64,000 nt of DNA from Rhodobacter sp. Lineage in GTDB: Bacteria; Pseudomonadota; Alphaproteobacteria; Rhodobacterales; Rhodobacteraceae. A program made the translations under genes and the position numbers. How positions within the stretch are numbered: the stretch's first letter is position 1; each line of letters starts with the position of its first letter. The DNA is taken from NCBI GenBank assembly GCA_027489175.1, contig JAIYAE010000023.1, forward strand, positions 1 to 64,000, given 5' to 3'. The notes below the pieces were generated by a model that was given only the letters and a program-made list of their open reading frames with translations, ran no database searches and was not told the origin of the DNA. This document shows, one piece after another, positions 25,184-34,862 of the stretch.

Positions 25184-26124
25184 GCAGCCCGCATCTTCTG
25201 TGGCTTTTATCTGGTGTCGGCGGCATCCTCGTTCTGGCCTCGATCCTTGGCGAGATCCTGCGCCAGCGTCTTTCCCCAGATGGCACCAACCCGGTCATCG
25301 AAAACCTCAACGCCCGGATCGCCGCCTGGTGGGTCATGGTCATCCTGCTTGCCATCGCGTTTCTTGCGGGCAAGACCGGCGTCGTTCTCCTCTTCGCGCT
25401 TTGCTCTTTTGCCGCGCTGCGCGAGTTTCTGACCCTGACCACCCATAACCGTGGCGATCATTGGTCGCTGGTGGCCTGCTTCTTTCTGGTACTGCCGTTG
25501 CAGTACTACTTCGTGCTGATCGACTGGTATGGGATGTATGCGGTCTTCGTCCCGGTCTATGTCTTCCTTCTCCTCCCGGTCCTGTCCGCGCTTCGCGGCA
25601 GCACCAAGGATTTCCTCGTCCGCGTCTCGGAAACCCAATGGGCGCTGATGATCTGCGTCTATTGCATCAGCCATGTCCCGGCGCTCCTCTATCTCCAGAT
25701 CCCTGGGTTCGAGGGGCGCAATGTCATCCTGATCGCGTATCTGATCTTCGTCGTTCAGCTGTCCGACGTGATGCAATATGTCTGGGGCAAGCTCTTGGGA
25801 CGCACGAAGATTGCCCCGACCCTGTCCCCCTCCAAAACGTGGGAGGGGTTCATCGGCGGCTCTCTCACCGCCATTGCCGTCGGCACTTCGCTGTGGTGGA
25901 TGACCCCCTTCACCATGGCGCAGGCGGCGGGCATGTGCCTGATCCTGACGCTGATGGGCTTCTTCGGCGGCCTTGTCATGTCGGCCATCAAGCGCGACCG
26001 GGGGGTCAAGGACTGGGGTCACCTGATCGCGGGCCATGGTGGCTTCATCGACCGGCTGGATTCGGTGATCTTCGCCGCCCCGATCTTCTTCCACGTCACC
26101 CGCTACTACTGGTCCCTGACATGA
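25180..26124 (+). CDS. phosphatidate cytidylyltransferase, YnbB-like
   Basis: A 314-residue multi-pass membrane enzyme that makes CDP-diacylglycerol from phosphatidate and CTP. The C-terminal signature is intact (SAIKRDRGVKDWG followed by HGGFIDRLDS), and SPSKTWEGFIGG is a CdsA-family motif. About eight hydrophobic helices are visible. It starts in an ATGA overlap with the acyltransferase. The partnership with a YnbA-like transferase resembles the E. coli ynbA-ynbB pair, so this is likely a second, dedicated CDP-lipid synthase and not the housekeeping cdsA. Confidence 0.9.
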   Translation: MSSPHLLWLLSGVGGILVLASILGEILRQRLSPDGTNPVIENLNARIAAWWVMVILLAIAFLAGKTGVVLLFALCSFAALREFLTLTTHNRGDHWSLVACFFLVLPLQYYFVLIDWYGMYAVFVPVYVFLLLPVLSALRGSTKDFLVRVSETQWALMICVYCISHVPALLYLQIPGFEGRNVILIAYLIFVVQLSDVMQYVWGKLLGRTKIAPTLSPSKTWEGFIGGSLTAIAVGTSLWWMTPFTMAQAAGMCLILTLMGFFGGLVMSAIKRDRGVKDWGHLIAGHGGFIDRLDSVIFAAPIFFHVTRYYWSLT

Positions 26125-26750
26125 GCGAGCCCGAAAACCGCCGCCCGCTCGCCTCACGCCAGTCGGCCTGGGCCGGGCGGCTGGCCACAAAGGCCGTGCA
26201 GCGGGGCATCACGCCGAACCAGATTTCGCAAGCCTCGGTCGGCTTTGCCGCCATCGGCCTTGCGGCCTACATGCTGACGCCACTCGTGCCCGGCCTTGTC
26301 CAATGGCTGATGCTGATCCTCGCCGCTGCCACCATCCAGGCCCGCCTCGTCTGCAACCTGATCGACGGCATGGTCGCAGTTGAAGGCGGGCAAGGCACCA
26401 AGGACGGCCCGTTCTGGAACGAAGCGCCGGACCGCGCCTCTGACCTCCTCTTCTTCCTCGGTGCCGGCATCGCCGCCGGCAATCCGGCCCTTGGCGCCCT
26501 TGCCGCCGCCCTCGCCATCGCCACGGCCTACATCCGCGAGCTAGGCCGCGCCGAAGGCTTCCCCCCCGATTTCTCCGGCCCAATGGCCAAGCCGCAGCGC
26601 ATGGCCGCGCTGACCCTCGGCACCGTGATCGCGGCTTTTGTCGCAACCGAATGGGTGCTGAACCTCACGCTCTGGATCATCCTTGCAGGCACGGCGCTTA
26701 CGATCCTGCGGCGCTCGCTCCGCCTGATCAAAGCACTCAAGACCAAATAG
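26121..26750 (+). CDS. CDP-alcohol phosphatidyltransferase, YnbA-like
   Basis: A 209-residue membrane enzyme of the CDP-alcohol phosphotransferase family, which swaps CMP on a CDP-lipid for an alcohol. The usual D-x2-DG-x2-AR-x8-G-x3-D-x3-D signature is modified: it reads NLIDGMVAV, then GPFWNEAPDRASD. The Asn-for-Asp changes resemble the YnbA branch, but AR has become AV, which is unusual. It starts in an ATGA overlap with the cytidylyltransferase. The acceptor alcohol is unknown. Confidence 0.83.
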   Translation: MSEPENRRPLASRQSAWAGRLATKAVQRGITPNQISQASVGFAAIGLAAYMLTPLVPGLVQWLMLILAAATIQARLVCNLIDGMVAVEGGQGTKDGPFWNEAPDRASDLLFFLGAGIAAGNPALGALAAALAIATAYIRELGRAEGFPPDFSGPMAKPQRMAALTLGTVIAAFVATEWVLNLTLWIILAGTALTILRRSLRLIKALKTK

Positions 26751-26775
26751 AATAGGGACCCGAAGGCCCCTTTCA

Positions 26776-26826
26776 CATTTGCACAAGTATCCTGCGGGGT
26801 TCGGGGGGCGCGAAGCCCCCCGTTCC
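26776..26826. repeat. dispersed repeat family B, copy 1, with terminator-like hairpin
   Basis: Begins with an ATTTGCACAAGTATCC-type block and ends in a perfect 8-bp GC stem (26802-26809 with 26815-26822). It sits between the convergent ynbA-like and pdhC genes and may terminate both. Related copies lie near 50131-50195 and 58134-58181. Confidence 0.6.
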
Positions 26827-26832
26827 CACAAA

Positions 26833-28143
26833 TCAGGCAAGCATCGCCACCGGGTTTTCCAGTCCTTCAACGATCGCCTTCAGGAACTCGGCCCCCAAAG
26901 CCCCATCGATCACCCGGTGATCGACCGACAGCGTCATCGACATCACCGTCGCCACGCCAATCGTCCCATCCGCCAGTACCACCGGCTTCTTGATCCCCGC
27001 GCCGACGGCGAGGATCGACCCATGCGGCGGGTTGATGACGGCGTCGAAGTTCTCTATCCCCATCATCCCAAGGTTGGAGATCGCGAACGACCCGCCCTGA
27101 TACTCCTGCGGCGCCAGCTTCTTCGACTTCGCCCGCGCGGCAAGGTCCTTCATCTCGGCCGACAGGGCTGAAAGCGACTTCTTGTCCGCATCGCGCAGGA
27201 CGGGCGTGAAGAGGCCCCCCTCCACCGCAACCGCCACCGCCACATCCGACGGCTTCAGCCGCAGCATCCGGTCGCCTGCCCAGACGGCATTGGCATTCGG
27301 CACCGCCTGCAGCGCCATCGCGCAGGCCTTGATGATGAAGTCGTTGACCGACAACTTCACGCCACGCCCTTCCAGCTGCTTGTTCAGCGTCTCGCGGAAT
27401 ACCATCAGCGCATCCAGCCGAACCTCGCGGCGCAGATAGAAATGCGGGATGGTCTGCTTGGCCTCGGTCAACCGCGCCGCAATCGTCCGGCGCATGCCGT
27501 CCAGTGGCACTTCCTCATACTGGCGATCCGCATACATCTTCAGCACGGTTTCGGTCGCCATGCCGGTCGGCATCGCCGCCGCCGCAGGCTTGGGCGAAGC
27601 CGGGGCAGGGGCCGCACTTGCCGCCGCCGCAACCGCGGCAACGGGGGCCGCCGCCACCGGCTTCGCCCCCTCGACATCGGCGCGCACGATCCGGCCATGT
27701 GGACCGGACCCCTTGACCGAGGTCAGGTCCAACCCCTTCTCCGCCGCGATCCGCCGCGCCAAGGGCGAGGCAAAGACCCGCGCGCCACCCGAGATCGGGG
27801 CCGCCACAGGTGCCACCGCCGCCGCTACAGGGGCCGCCACCGCCGCAGGAGCCGCCGCAACCGGAGCCGCCGCTTTCGGCGCAGCCGCCGAAGCATCCTC
27901 CCCCTCGTCCAGCATCACCGCAATCGGCGTGTTGACCTTCACCCCTGCGGTGCCTTCGGCGATCAGCAGCTTCCCGACGATCCCCTCGTCAACAGCCTCG
28001 AACTCCATCGTGGCCTTGTCGGTCTCGATCTCGGCCAGGATCTGGCCTGACTTGACCGCATCCCCCTCCTTGACCAGCCATTTCGCAAGCGTCCCCTCTT
28101 CCATGGTCGGGGACAGCGCGGGCATCAGAATTTGAACAGCCAT
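26833..28143 (-). CDS. pdhC: pyruvate dehydrogenase E2, dihydrolipoamide acetyltransferase
   Basis: A 436-residue E2 core subunit transferring acetyl groups from lipoate to CoA. Residues 1-78 are a lipoyl domain (lipoylated Lys in ETDKATMEF); an Ala/Pro linker follows, then an E3-binding domain ([27 protein letters not shown]) and the catalytic domain ending [14 protein letters not shown] with its active His. AGGAGGGGAAA precedes the ATG. It is the last gene of pdhA-pdhB-pdhC. Confidence 0.97.
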   Translation of the reverse strand: MAVQILMPALSPTMEEGTLAKWLVKEGDAVKSGQILAEIETDKATMEFEAVDEGIVGKLLIAEGTAGVKVNTPIAVMLDEGEDASAAAPKAAAPVAAAPAAVAAPVAAAVAPVAAPISGGARVFASPLARRIAAEKGLDLTSVKGSGPHGRIVRADVEGAKPVAAAPVAAVAAAASAAPAPASPKPAAAAMPTGMATETVLKMYADRQYEEVPLDGMRRTIAARLTEAKQTIPHFYLRREVRLDALMVFRETLNKQLEGRGVKLSVNDFIIKACAMALQAVPNANAVWAGDRMLRLKPSDVAVAVAVEGGLFTPVLRDADKKSLSALSAEMKDLAARAKSKKLAPQEYQGGSFAISNLGMMGIENFDAVINPPHGSILAVGAGIKKPVVLADGTIGVATVMSMTLSVDHRVIDGALGAEFLKAIVEGLENPVAMLA

Positions 28144-28152
28144 TTTCCCCTC

Positions 28153-29523
28153 CTACCGGTAGCAGACGGATTTGACGGCGGTCACGACTTCCGCAGGCGT
28201 GATCAGGGCGAACTTTTCCAGGTTCGCGGCGTAGGGCATCGGCACATCCTTGCCCGTGCAGGTGATCACCGGCGCGTCCAGATAGTCGAACGCCTTCTGC
28301 ATGATCGTGCTGGCGATGTGGTCGCCAATTGACCCCACCGGGAAGCCCTCTTCCACCGTGACACAGCGGTTGGTCTTCATGACTGAGGCCAGAACTGTGT
28401 CATAGTCGATGGGCCGCAGGGTGCGCAGGTTGATGATCTCGGCGCTGATCCCTTCGCCCGCCAGCGTCTCCGCCGCCGCCAGCGCATGGGAACAGCCGAT
28501 GCCGAAGCTGACAATCGTCACATCCTTGCCCTCGCGCAGGATGCTGGCCTTGCCGAAAGGCACGGTGAAATCGGGATCGACCGGCACCTCGAAGGACCGC
28601 CCGTACATGATCTCGTTTTCCAGGAACACCACCGGGTTCGGATCGCGGATCGCCGACTTGAGCAAGCCCTTCGCATCCGCCGCCGAATAGGGGATGCAAA
28701 CCCGCAGCCCCGGGATCGCGGCATACCAGGCCGAATAGTCCTGGGAATGCTGCGCCCCAACCCGCGCCGCCGCGCCATTCGGGCCACGGAACACCATCGG
28801 TGACCCCATTTGCCCGCCCGACATGTACAGCGTCTTGGCCGCCGAATTCAGAATGTGGTCAATGGCTTGCATCGAGAAGTTGAACGTCATGAACTCCACG
28901 ATCGGCTTGAGGCCCCCCCAGGACGCGCCAACCCCGATCCCGGCAAAGCCCATCTCGGTGATTGGCGTATCGACCACCCGGCGCGGCCCGAACTCATCCA
29001 GCAGGCCTTGGGAGATTTTGTAGGCCCCCTGATACTCGCCGACTTCTTCGCCCATCAGGAACACCGTCGGATCGGCGCGCATTTCCTCGGCCATCGCCTC
29101 GCGCAGGGCTTCCCGCACTGTCATCGTCTTGGTCGGGCCGTCCGGCAGGTCGGTATGCGGCCAGCCTTTCGCGGCAACCACCGGGGCAGGGGCTGCAACC
29201 GCCGCAGGCACCGCAACCGGGGCTTCAACCGCTGCCACCGCCGCCACGACTGCCGGCTTCGGGGCCTCGCTCACGCTCTCGCCGTCTTCCACCAGCACCG
29301 CAATCGGCGTGTTCACCTTCACGCCCGCCGTGCCTTCCGCGACCAGCAGCTTGCCGACCACGCCTTCATCGACCGCCTCGAATTCCATCGTGGCCTTGTC
29401 GGTCTCGATCTCCGCCAGGATTTGCCCCGACTTGACCGTATCGCCTTCCTTCACCAGCCATTTGGCCAGCGTGCCTTCCTCCATGGTCGGAGAAAGCGCG
29501 GGCATCAGAATTTGCGTTGCCAT
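28153..29523 (-). CDS. pdhB: pyruvate dehydrogenase E1 beta with N-terminal lipoyl domain
   Basis: A 456-residue E1 beta subunit. Residues 1-78 are a lipoyl domain nearly identical to that of the neighbouring E2 ([27 protein letters not shown]), joined by an Ala/Pro/Val linker to the transketolase-like beta domain ([18 protein letters not shown]). Lipoylated E1 beta is a known alphaproteobacterial feature. It lies between pdhA and pdhC with gaps of about 10 bases. Confidence 0.97.
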   Translation of the reverse strand: MATQILMPALSPTMEEGTLAKWLVKEGDTVKSGQILAEIETDKATMEFEAVDEGVVGKLLVAEGTAGVKVNTPIAVLVEDGESVSEAPKPAVVAAVAAVEAPVAVPAAVAAPAPVVAAKGWPHTDLPDGPTKTMTVREALREAMAEEMRADPTVFLMGEEVGEYQGAYKISQGLLDEFGPRRVVDTPITEMGFAGIGVGASWGGLKPIVEFMTFNFSMQAIDHILNSAAKTLYMSGGQMGSPMVFRGPNGAAARVGAQHSQDYSAWYAAIPGLRVCIPYSAADAKGLLKSAIRDPNPVVFLENEIMYGRSFEVPVDPDFTVPFGKASILREGKDVTIVSFGIGCSHALAAAETLAGEGISAEIINLRTLRPIDYDTVLASVMKTNRCVTVEEGFPVGSIGDHIASTIMQKAFDYLDAPVITCTGKDVPMPYAANLEKFALITPAEVVTAVKSVCYR

Positions 29524-29536
29524 GATTTCCCCTCCC

Positions 29537-30523
29537 TCAGGCGTAAATGTCGGTCCAAAGCTCGCTCAGCGGCGGCTCCGGGCTTTCTTTGGAGAATTCT
29601 GCCGCCTCGTTCACCGTGGCCTTGATCTCCTTGTCGATGGCCTTCAACTCCTCGTCCGAGGCAAGGCCGCCTTGCGTCAGAAGGTCCCGCACATGTTCAA
29701 TGCAGTCCTTCTCGGTGCGGATTTTCTCCACTTCTTCGCGGGTCCGGTATTTCGCTGGGTCCGACATCGAATGCCCGCGGTAGCGGTAGGTCATCATCTC
29801 AAGGATGTATGGCCCATTCCCCGCCCGGCAGTGCGCAATCGCCTTTTCGCCGGCCGCTTTCACCGCCAGCACGTCCATCCCATCCACCTGCTCACCAGGG
29901 ATGCCATAAGCCAGCCCGCGCCCGAAATAGGTGGTGGATTTGGTGGACCGCTTCACAGAAGTCCCCATGGCATAGCCGTTGTTTTCAATGACGAAAATCA
30001 CCGGCAGCGCCCAAAGTTCCGCCATGTTGTAGGTCTCGTAGACCTGGCCCTGGTTCGCCGCACCATCGCCAAAATAGGTGAAGGTCACGTTGTCATTGCC
30101 AAGGTATTTGTCCGCAAAGGCCAACCCGGCCCCCAATGGTACCTGCGCGCCAACAATCCCGTGCCCGCCGTAGAAATGTTTCTCTTTCGAGAACATGTGC
30201 ATCGACCCGCCCTTGCCCTTGGAGTAGCCCCCAATCCGCCCGGTGAGTTCCGCCATCACGCCCTTGGGGTCCATCCCGCAAGCCAGCATGTGGCCATGGT
30301 CGCGGTAGCTGGTCACCCGCTTGTCGCCTTCCTTGGTCGCGGCCTCCAGGCCCACAACCACCGCTTCCTGCCCGATGTACAGGTGACAGAAGCCGCCGAT
30401 CAGGCCCATGCCATAAAGCTGGCCCGCCTTTTCCTCGAACCGGCGGATCAACAGCATCTCGCGATAATACTTCAGCAGGTCTTCCTTCGAGACGTTAGGT
30501 CTCGCGTCCGGCTTCTTGGCCAT
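29537..30523 (-). CDS. pdhA: pyruvate dehydrogenase E1 alpha
   Basis: A 328-residue thiamine-diphosphate subunit that decarboxylates pyruvate. The TPP-binding motif starts [12 protein letters not shown] and ends in [10 protein letters not shown]; the phosphorylation-loop-like [16 protein letters not shown] is also present. The ATG at 30523 follows GGGAGGAGC; an ATG 16 codons upstream lies next to a palindrome that is probably regulatory. Confidence 0.96.
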   Translation of the reverse strand: MAKKPDARPNVSKEDLLKYYREMLLIRRFEEKAGQLYGMGLIGGFCHLYIGQEAVVVGLEAATKEGDKRVTSYRDHGHMLACGMDPKGVMAELTGRIGGYSKGKGGSMHMFSKEKHFYGGHGIVGAQVPLGAGLAFADKYLGNDNVTFTYFGDGAANQGQVYETYNMAELWALPVIFVIENNGYAMGTSVKRSTKSTTYFGRGLAYGIPGEQVDGMDVLAVKAAGEKAIAHCRAGNGPYILEMMTYRYRGHSMSDPAKYRTREEVEKIRTEKDCIEHVRDLLTQGGLASDEELKAIDKEIKATVNEAAEFSKESPEPPLSELWTDIYA

Positions 30524-30547
30524 CGGGGCTCCTCCCAGGGGCTTGGA

Positions 30548-30567
30548 ATGGTTTAGCGTTAAACCAT
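30548..30567. promoter_or_regulatory. 20-bp perfect inverted repeat upstream of pdhA
   Basis: ATGGTTTA and TAAACCAT flank GCGT, 25 bases upstream of the pdhA start. The size and symmetry suit a dimeric repressor such as a GntR-type pyruvate-sensing regulator. The regulator is not in this window. Confidence 0.5.
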
Positions 30568-30655
30568 CCATACAACATCGGTGTTTATTGGGTCAAAACA
30601 AATCTCCCCCCGTGCCATGCACCGGTGGAATGACCCCATGCGCGCCGGGAAAGCC

Positions 30656-31045
30656 TTACAGCCCGTGCCGCCGCCGCAGGTCGCCCAGGTCCAGCCCGTC
30701 TCCTGCGGCCGCCAGCCCCGCATCGCCCCCGCAATGCTCCAGCCCGAACTCCGCCAGCGCAAAGATTACCGGCAGCAGCGCCAGGCCCTTCTCCGTCAGG
30801 CTATACCGCGCGGTCTGTCCCGCGGTTCGCCCCTCTTCGCGCGTGATCAGCCCCGCCGCCTGCATCCGCTTCAGCCGGTCCGACAGCACGGCGGGTGAGA
30901 TCCCCTCAGCCGTCCCGGTCAGGAATTCGCGAAACTGCCGCCGGTCGGCAAAGATCATGTCGCGCAGAAGCACCAGCGTCCACGGATCGCCCACCATCTC
31001 TACCGCCAGATTGATCGGGCACATCGACCGCGCTGTCAGAACCAT
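30656..31045 (-). CDS. HxlR-family transcriptional regulator
   Basis: A 129-residue winged-helix regulator. It has the family Cys and motif CPINLAVEMVGDPWTLVLLRD, ISPAVLSDRLKRMQAAGLITR as the recognition helix region, and YSLTEKGLALLPVI as the wing. The ATG at 31045 has GGGAG five bases upstream; a TTG six codons earlier is possible. It is divergent from the hydrolase gene across 64 bases and may control it; HxlR proteins often respond to redox or electrophile signals. Confidence 0.9.
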   Translation of the reverse strand: MVLTARSMCPINLAVEMVGDPWTLVLLRDMIFADRRQFREFLTGTAEGISPAVLSDRLKRMQAAGLITREEGRTAGQTARYSLTEKGLALLPVIFALAEFGLEHCGGDAGLAAAGDGLDLGDLRRRHGL

Positions 31046-31109
31046 GTTGACTCCCAAAGGCAATATGAAAAAGGTAGCAGTATGGAAATAGAATCACAAG
31101 GGGCCTGCC

Positions 31110-31664
31110 ATGCCGACCATCTTCCTTCACGGCGCCGGGGTGATCCCAGACCGCGACCGCCCGCAGGATTACCCACTCCTCGCTACGCTCCTCGACCTTT
31201 GCCCTGACCTGATCGTTCCCGTCATGCCCACCGCGATGGACCCGACGCCGGAAGGCTGGATGCAGGGGATGGAGGCCGCCCTGCGCCCCCTTGGGCCAGA
31301 CACGGTGATCATCGGCCATTCGCTCGGCGGCTCCTCCGTGCTGAAATGGATTGCCGAACATGCGCCCGGCTTTCGCGCGCAAACTTTCCTTGGCCTCGCC
31401 ATCCCGCATTGGGGGCCAAAGGGCTGGAACTACCCCGACTTCGGCCCGCCCGAAGGCTTCGGCCCCGCCACCGCTGGCCTTGGCCGCATCCTTCTGGCGA
31501 CGGCAGAGGATGACGATACGGTCGCACCCACGCACCTTGACCTTTACGCCCGTGACCTGCCGCAGGCGCAGCTGTTCCGCCTGGCGGACGGCGGGCACGA
31601 CCTCTCCACACCCAGCGTGATCCCGCTTCTCCGCGCCGTGCTTGCTGGCACCCCCGCGCCTTAG
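31110..31664 (+). CDS. small alpha/beta hydrolase, RBBP9/YdeN-like
   Basis: A 184-residue cytosolic hydrolase. The nucleophile elbow is GHSLGG, the acid lies in TAEDDDTV and the His in GGHDLS near the end, a complete triad. The length and absence of a cap domain fit the RBBP9/YdeN group. AAGGGGCCTGCC precedes the ATG. Substrate unknown; its regulator is probably the divergent HxlR gene. Confidence 0.85.
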   Translation: MPTIFLHGAGVIPDRDRPQDYPLLATLLDLCPDLIVPVMPTAMDPTPEGWMQGMEAALRPLGPDTVIIGHSLGGSSVLKWIAEHAPGFRAQTFLGLAIPHWGPKGWNYPDFGPPEGFGPATAGLGRILLATAEDDDTVAPTHLDLYARDLPQAQLFRLADGGHDLSTPSVIPLLRAVLAGTPAP

Positions 31665-31738
31665 CGGCCGTCGAACGCCGCCCGCGCCGCCTCGACCCGG
31701 TCCATATGGTCCTCGGCCCAGGTCCAGACGCCGCAGAA
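31661..31738 (-). pseudogene. possible C-terminal remnant of a minus-strand gene
   Basis: Reading leftwards, 25 codons ending in TAA give a plausible protein end (FCGVWTWAEDHMDRVEAARA and a few more residues). It has no start and no upstream continuation, because the SDR remnant begins where it breaks off. Family not recognised; it may be chance. Confidence 0.3.
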
Positions 31739-32060
31739 CGCCACCAAGACCGCGATCTATTCCTGGACGCAAAGCCTGCGCTTTTAGCTGGAAGGGACGG
31801 GCGTGACCGTCCACGACCTGGCCCCGCCCGGCGTGGAGACCAGTCTGATGCCCGGCCACCGCACCAGCGCGCATGCCATGACGTTTGATGCCTTCATTGA
31901 CGAGGTGATGGCGATCCTGGCGCAAGACCCGGTCCCCGATGAAATCCTGGTTGAGCGGGTAAAGCCTTTCTGCAACGCCGAAGGCGGGGGCCGCCACGCC
32001 CAGACGTTCGAAGCGTTGAACCGCAACTACCGCCCCTTGGACCAGGCGATTCGAAGGCAA
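31737..32060 (+). pseudogene. decayed DltE-like short-chain dehydrogenase, C-terminal part
   Basis: Two segments in one frame resemble the C-terminal third of DltE/YvaG-type SDR oxidoreductases: ATKTAIYSWTQSLRF, then after an in-frame TAG at 31785, VTVHDLAPPGVETSLMPGH and PDEILVERVKPF. The Rossmann half and catalytic Tyr region are missing. The remnant is bounded by another gene fragment on the left and by the 67-bp element on the right, consistent with a deletion or rearrangement. Confidence 0.7.
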
Positions 32061-32062
32061 GC

Positions 32063-32129
32063 GTTAACAACCTTCCGTCTCTCCGCGCGTAGAGACGGAA
32101 GGAAGATCAAGGGAAGACGGAAGGAAGAC
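32063..32129 (-). repeat. 67-bp element, copy 2 (inverted relative to copy 1)
   Basis: On the minus strand it has three 11-bp units (32129-32119, 32118-32108, 32107-32097), then GTCTCTACG, then GTTAAC at 32068-32063: the same layout and length as 9016-9082. In this copy CCTTCCGTCTCT (32071-32082) and its exact complement (32091-32102) form a perfect 12-bp hairpin with an 8-base loop; in copy 1 that stem is degenerate. Confidence 0.85.
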
Positions 32130-32177
32130 GCAGAAAAGACCGTCGGAACATGGCGATACCGTACAGTCCTCATGTGG

Positions 32178-32492
32178 TTAGCGAATGGCGATTTCGTCTG
32201 CCCGCATATACCCCAGCACGTCGCGGGTCTGCTGGTCCAGAAGGTCGAGGTCCAGGAAACTGTCTGACAACCGCCGCGTCAGGTTCTGCATCTCGGCCAG
32301 CTCAGCGGCCAGCCGGTCGCGCTCGGCGGTCAAGGTCGCGGCTTCGGCATTGATCGCCACCCGGCGGAACATGCCATAGTCGCCCTGCACGGCCGCAAAG
32401 GTGAAATAGACCCCCAGCGCAAAGGCGAGCGCGAGGTAGATCAACCCCCCCAACCCCCGCCGTGCCTCTGACCGTGAATGCGCAGTGCTCAT
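32178..32492 (-). CDS. FtsB/DivIC-like septum formation protein
   Basis: A 104-residue bitopic membrane protein: a short cytoplasmic N-terminus, one transmembrane segment (about 15-36), then a periplasmic coiled coil (NAEAATLTAERDRLAAELAE) with a conserved-type end, DQQTRDVLGYMRADEI. This matches FtsB, which links division proteins FtsL and FtsQ. GAGG precedes the ATG. A gene of this kind is commonly found near pdhA in Rhodobacterales. Confidence 0.85.
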   Translation of the reverse strand: MSTAHSRSEARRGLGGLIYLALAFALGVYFTFAAVQGDYGMFRRVAINAEAATLTAERDRLAAELAEMQNLTRRLSDSFLDLDLLDQQTRDVLGYMRADEIAIR

Positions 32493-32500
32493 GCTTGCCT

Positions 32501-32528
32501 CAAGGGCCCCTCTTCTTCGGGGGCCTTG
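32501..32528 (-). terminator. hairpin between aldolase and ftsB-like genes
   Basis: CAAGGGCCCC pairs with GGGGGCCTTG with one mismatch and an 8-base loop. There is no clear U-run, so termination is only possible. Confidence 0.35.
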
Positions 32529-32599
32529 GGCGAATCATGGCATATCGAGACTCGGTTGTGAATCCCGAAAATGCACCACTCTCAAAGACTTGGGGTCTC

Positions 32600-33484
32600 T
32601 CAGGTGATCGATGCCGCATGAATGCTGTCGATCGCGCCTTTCAGCACCGCATCAAACTCGGCATCCGTTTGCTGGGCGCTCAGCCCCTCGCTCAGGGCGC
32701 GGCTGAAGCTGGCGATGATCGCGTGGTTCTGCGCCAGGATCTCGTTCGCCTTGTCACGGGAATGCCCGCCCGACAGCGCCACGACCTTCAAGACCTTCGG
32801 GTGCTTCACTAGCGGCTGGTAGAAATCCGGGATCGTCGGCAACGACAGCTTCAGCATGACTTGCCCCTCAAGCCCCTGCAGATGCTTGAGAATTTCGTCT
32901 TGCAGCATCGCCTCGGCCTGCGGCTTGTCAGCGATGGAGATGGTGACCTCCGGCTCCAGGATCGGCATCAGCCCATGGCTTGCGACCTGACGGCCAATCT
33001 CGAACTGCTGCGCCACGATGGCGGCAATCCCCTTGGCATTGGCGGCATTGACGACGGACCGTTCCTTGGTCCCGTAGATTCCCGCCTTCGCCGCCCGGGC
33101 CAGAAGATCATCCAGCCCCGGGATCGGCTTCATCAGCTGAACGCCATCCGCTTCGGCCTCCAACCCCTTGTCGATCTTCAGAAAAGGCACCACGCCGCGC
33201 TTTTCCCACAGGTAGGTGGCGGTTGGGATGCCGTCGATCGTGCGGTCCATGGTCTGCTCGAACAGGATCGCGCCCACGACCTTGTCACCGGTGAAAGCGG
33301 GCGACTTGATGATCCGCGCCCGCATGGCGTGGATCATGTCGAACATCGCCTCTTCGCCAGAGTATTCGCTTTCCGAAACCCCGTACAATTTCAAGGCCTT
33401 GGGGGTCGAACCGCCCGACTGGTCAAGGGCTGCGATAAAGCCCCGGCCATTGCGCACCTGTTCGGTCATCTTCGCGTTGGTCAT
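32600..33484 (-). CDS. fructose-bisphosphate aldolase class I
   Basis: A 294-residue Schiff-base aldolase cleaving fructose-1,6-bisphosphate to triose phosphates. Family features are GRGFIAALDQSGGSTPKAL near the N-terminus, ILEPEV (a catalytic Glu region) and VMLKLSLPTIPDFY with the Schiff-base Lys; VVALSGGHSRDKAN binds phosphate. GGGAGACGG precedes the ATG at 33484. Its neighbour pgk gives a glycolysis/Calvin-cycle context. Confidence 0.92.
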   Translation of the reverse strand: MTNAKMTEQVRNGRGFIAALDQSGGSTPKALKLYGVSESEYSGEEAMFDMIHAMRARIIKSPAFTGDKVVGAILFEQTMDRTIDGIPTATYLWEKRGVVPFLKIDKGLEAEADGVQLMKPIPGLDDLLARAAKAGIYGTKERSVVNAANAKGIAAIVAQQFEIGRQVASHGLMPILEPEVTISIADKPQAEAMLQDEILKHLQGLEGQVMLKLSLPTIPDFYQPLVKHPKVLKVVALSGGHSRDKANEILAQNHAIIASFSRALSEGLSAQQTDAEFDAVLKGAIDSIHAASIT

Positions 33485-33533
33485 GTCCGTCTCCCACTGG
33501 TCGCCCAAGGCATAGCCGCTGGTCGCCTGCCGC

Positions 33534-34724
33534 TCAACCCATCAGCGCCTGAACACCGGGCAATTCCTTGCCTTCCATCCATTCCAGGAACGCCCCGCCC
33601 GCGGTGGAGATAAAGGTGAAATCCTCCGCCGCCCCCGCCGCGTTCAGCGCCGCCACCGTATCACCCCCACCGGCGACCGAGATAAGCCCCCCCGCCTTCG
33701 TCAGCCGCGCGGCTGCAAGGGCCGCCGCATTGGTCGCCCTGTTGAAGGGCTCAATTTCGAAAGCACCCAAAGGACCGTTCCAGATCAAGGTCTTGGCCGA
33801 GGCGAACACCGCCTCCAGCGCCGCCACCGTCTTTGGGCCTGCGTCCAGGATCATCGCATCCGGCGGGCAGTCGCGCACGGCCAAGGTCTGGCTTTCGGCC
33901 CCCGCCTTGAACTCTCGCGCCACGACAATATCCACCGGCAGATGGATCTGGCAGCCCGATTTCTGCGCCCGGTGCCGGATTTCGCGGGCGGTTTCGGCCA
34001 TGTCGCGTTCCGCCAAGGATTTTCCGACCTCAATCCCCTCGGCCACAAGGAACGTGTTCGCCATGCCGCCGCCGATCACCAGATGGTCGACCTTGGTCAC
34101 AAGGTTCGCCAGAAGCTCGATCTTGGTCGAAACCTTCGCCCCGCCAACCACCGCCACCACCGGCCGCTTTGGCGCACCCAGTGCGGCTTCCAGCGCGCGA
34201 AGCTCCGCCTCCATCAACCGCCCCGCTGCGGCAGGCAACAACCGCGCCAGCCCTTCGGTTGAGGCATGGGCCCGATGGGCCGCAGAAAACGCGTCATTTA
34301 CAAAGACATCGCCCAAGGCAGCCATCGCCTTGGCAAGGTCTGCGTCGTTCTTTTCCTCGCCCGGTTGGAAGCGGGTGTTTTCCAGCAGGACCACATCCCC
34401 GGCACCCGCCTTGGCAATCGCCGCCGCGGCCACAGGACCGATACACTCAGCCCCAAACACCACCTTGCGGCCCAAGGACCCCGCCAGCGCGTCCACCAGC
34501 CGGCCAAGGCTCATCTCCGGCACGACCTTGCCTTTGGGCCGGTCGAAATGCGCCAGAAGAACCACCTTGCCGCCCTTGGCGATGATATCCTCGACCGTTG
34601 GCTTGATCTTGTCGATCCGGGTCATGTCGGTGACCACGGCGCCCTCCATCGGCACGTTGATATCCACCCGCACCAGCACGACCTTGCCAGCCAGCGCCAC
34701 GTCATCCAGCGTTTTCCAGGGCAT
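33534..34724 (-). CDS. pgk: phosphoglycerate kinase
   Basis: A 396-residue enzyme transferring phosphate between 1,3-bisphosphoglycerate and [17 protein letters not shown] near the N-terminus is the PGK signature; the C-terminal [13 protein letters not shown] binds nucleotide. Several ATGs cluster at the start (34739-34724); 34724 is best placed behind GGAG. The gene is 49 bases before the aldolase on the same strand. Confidence 0.96.
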   Translation of the reverse strand: MPWKTLDDVALAGKVVLVRVDINVPMEGAVVTDMTRIDKIKPTVEDIIAKGGKVVLLAHFDRPKGKVVPEMSLGRLVDALAGSLGRKVVFGAECIGPVAAAAIAKAGAGDVVLLENTRFQPGEEKNDADLAKAMAALGDVFVNDAFSAAHRAHASTEGLARLLPAAAGRLMEAELRALEAALGAPKRPVVAVVGGAKVSTKIELLANLVTKVDHLVIGGGMANTFLVAEGIEVGKSLAERDMAETAREIRHRAQKSGCQIHLPVDIVVAREFKAGAESQTLAVRDCPPDAMILDAGPKTVAALEAVFASAKTLIWNGPLGAFEIEPFNRATNAAALAAARLTKAGGLISVAGGGDTVAALNAAGAAEDFTFISTAGGAFLEWMEGKELPGVQALMG

Positions 34725-34862
34725 CGACATCTCCATCATGAAAGCTTTCCCGCTTTAGGCCCCCAGATCACGCGCCCGTCAACCGCTTCCATCGCTTTGC
34801 CCTTTCCTTGGGCGGAAGCCGCCATTACGGTCCCGCCCGACCGAAACCGTGGGAGAGGCACA

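Larger units (their letters stand above)
31665..32177. other. 513-base gap with gene remnants and the second 67-bp element
   Basis: Holds the minus-strand fragment, the SDR pseudogene and the inverted 67-bp element. No intact gene. It looks like a rearrangement scar. Confidence 0.65.

Noticed and set aside
31803-32267. 154-codon frame starting GTG after an in-frame TAG
   Set aside because: Its first part is the decayed end of an SDR protein and its last part reads through the 67-bp element into the ftsB-like gene; treated as a pseudogene.
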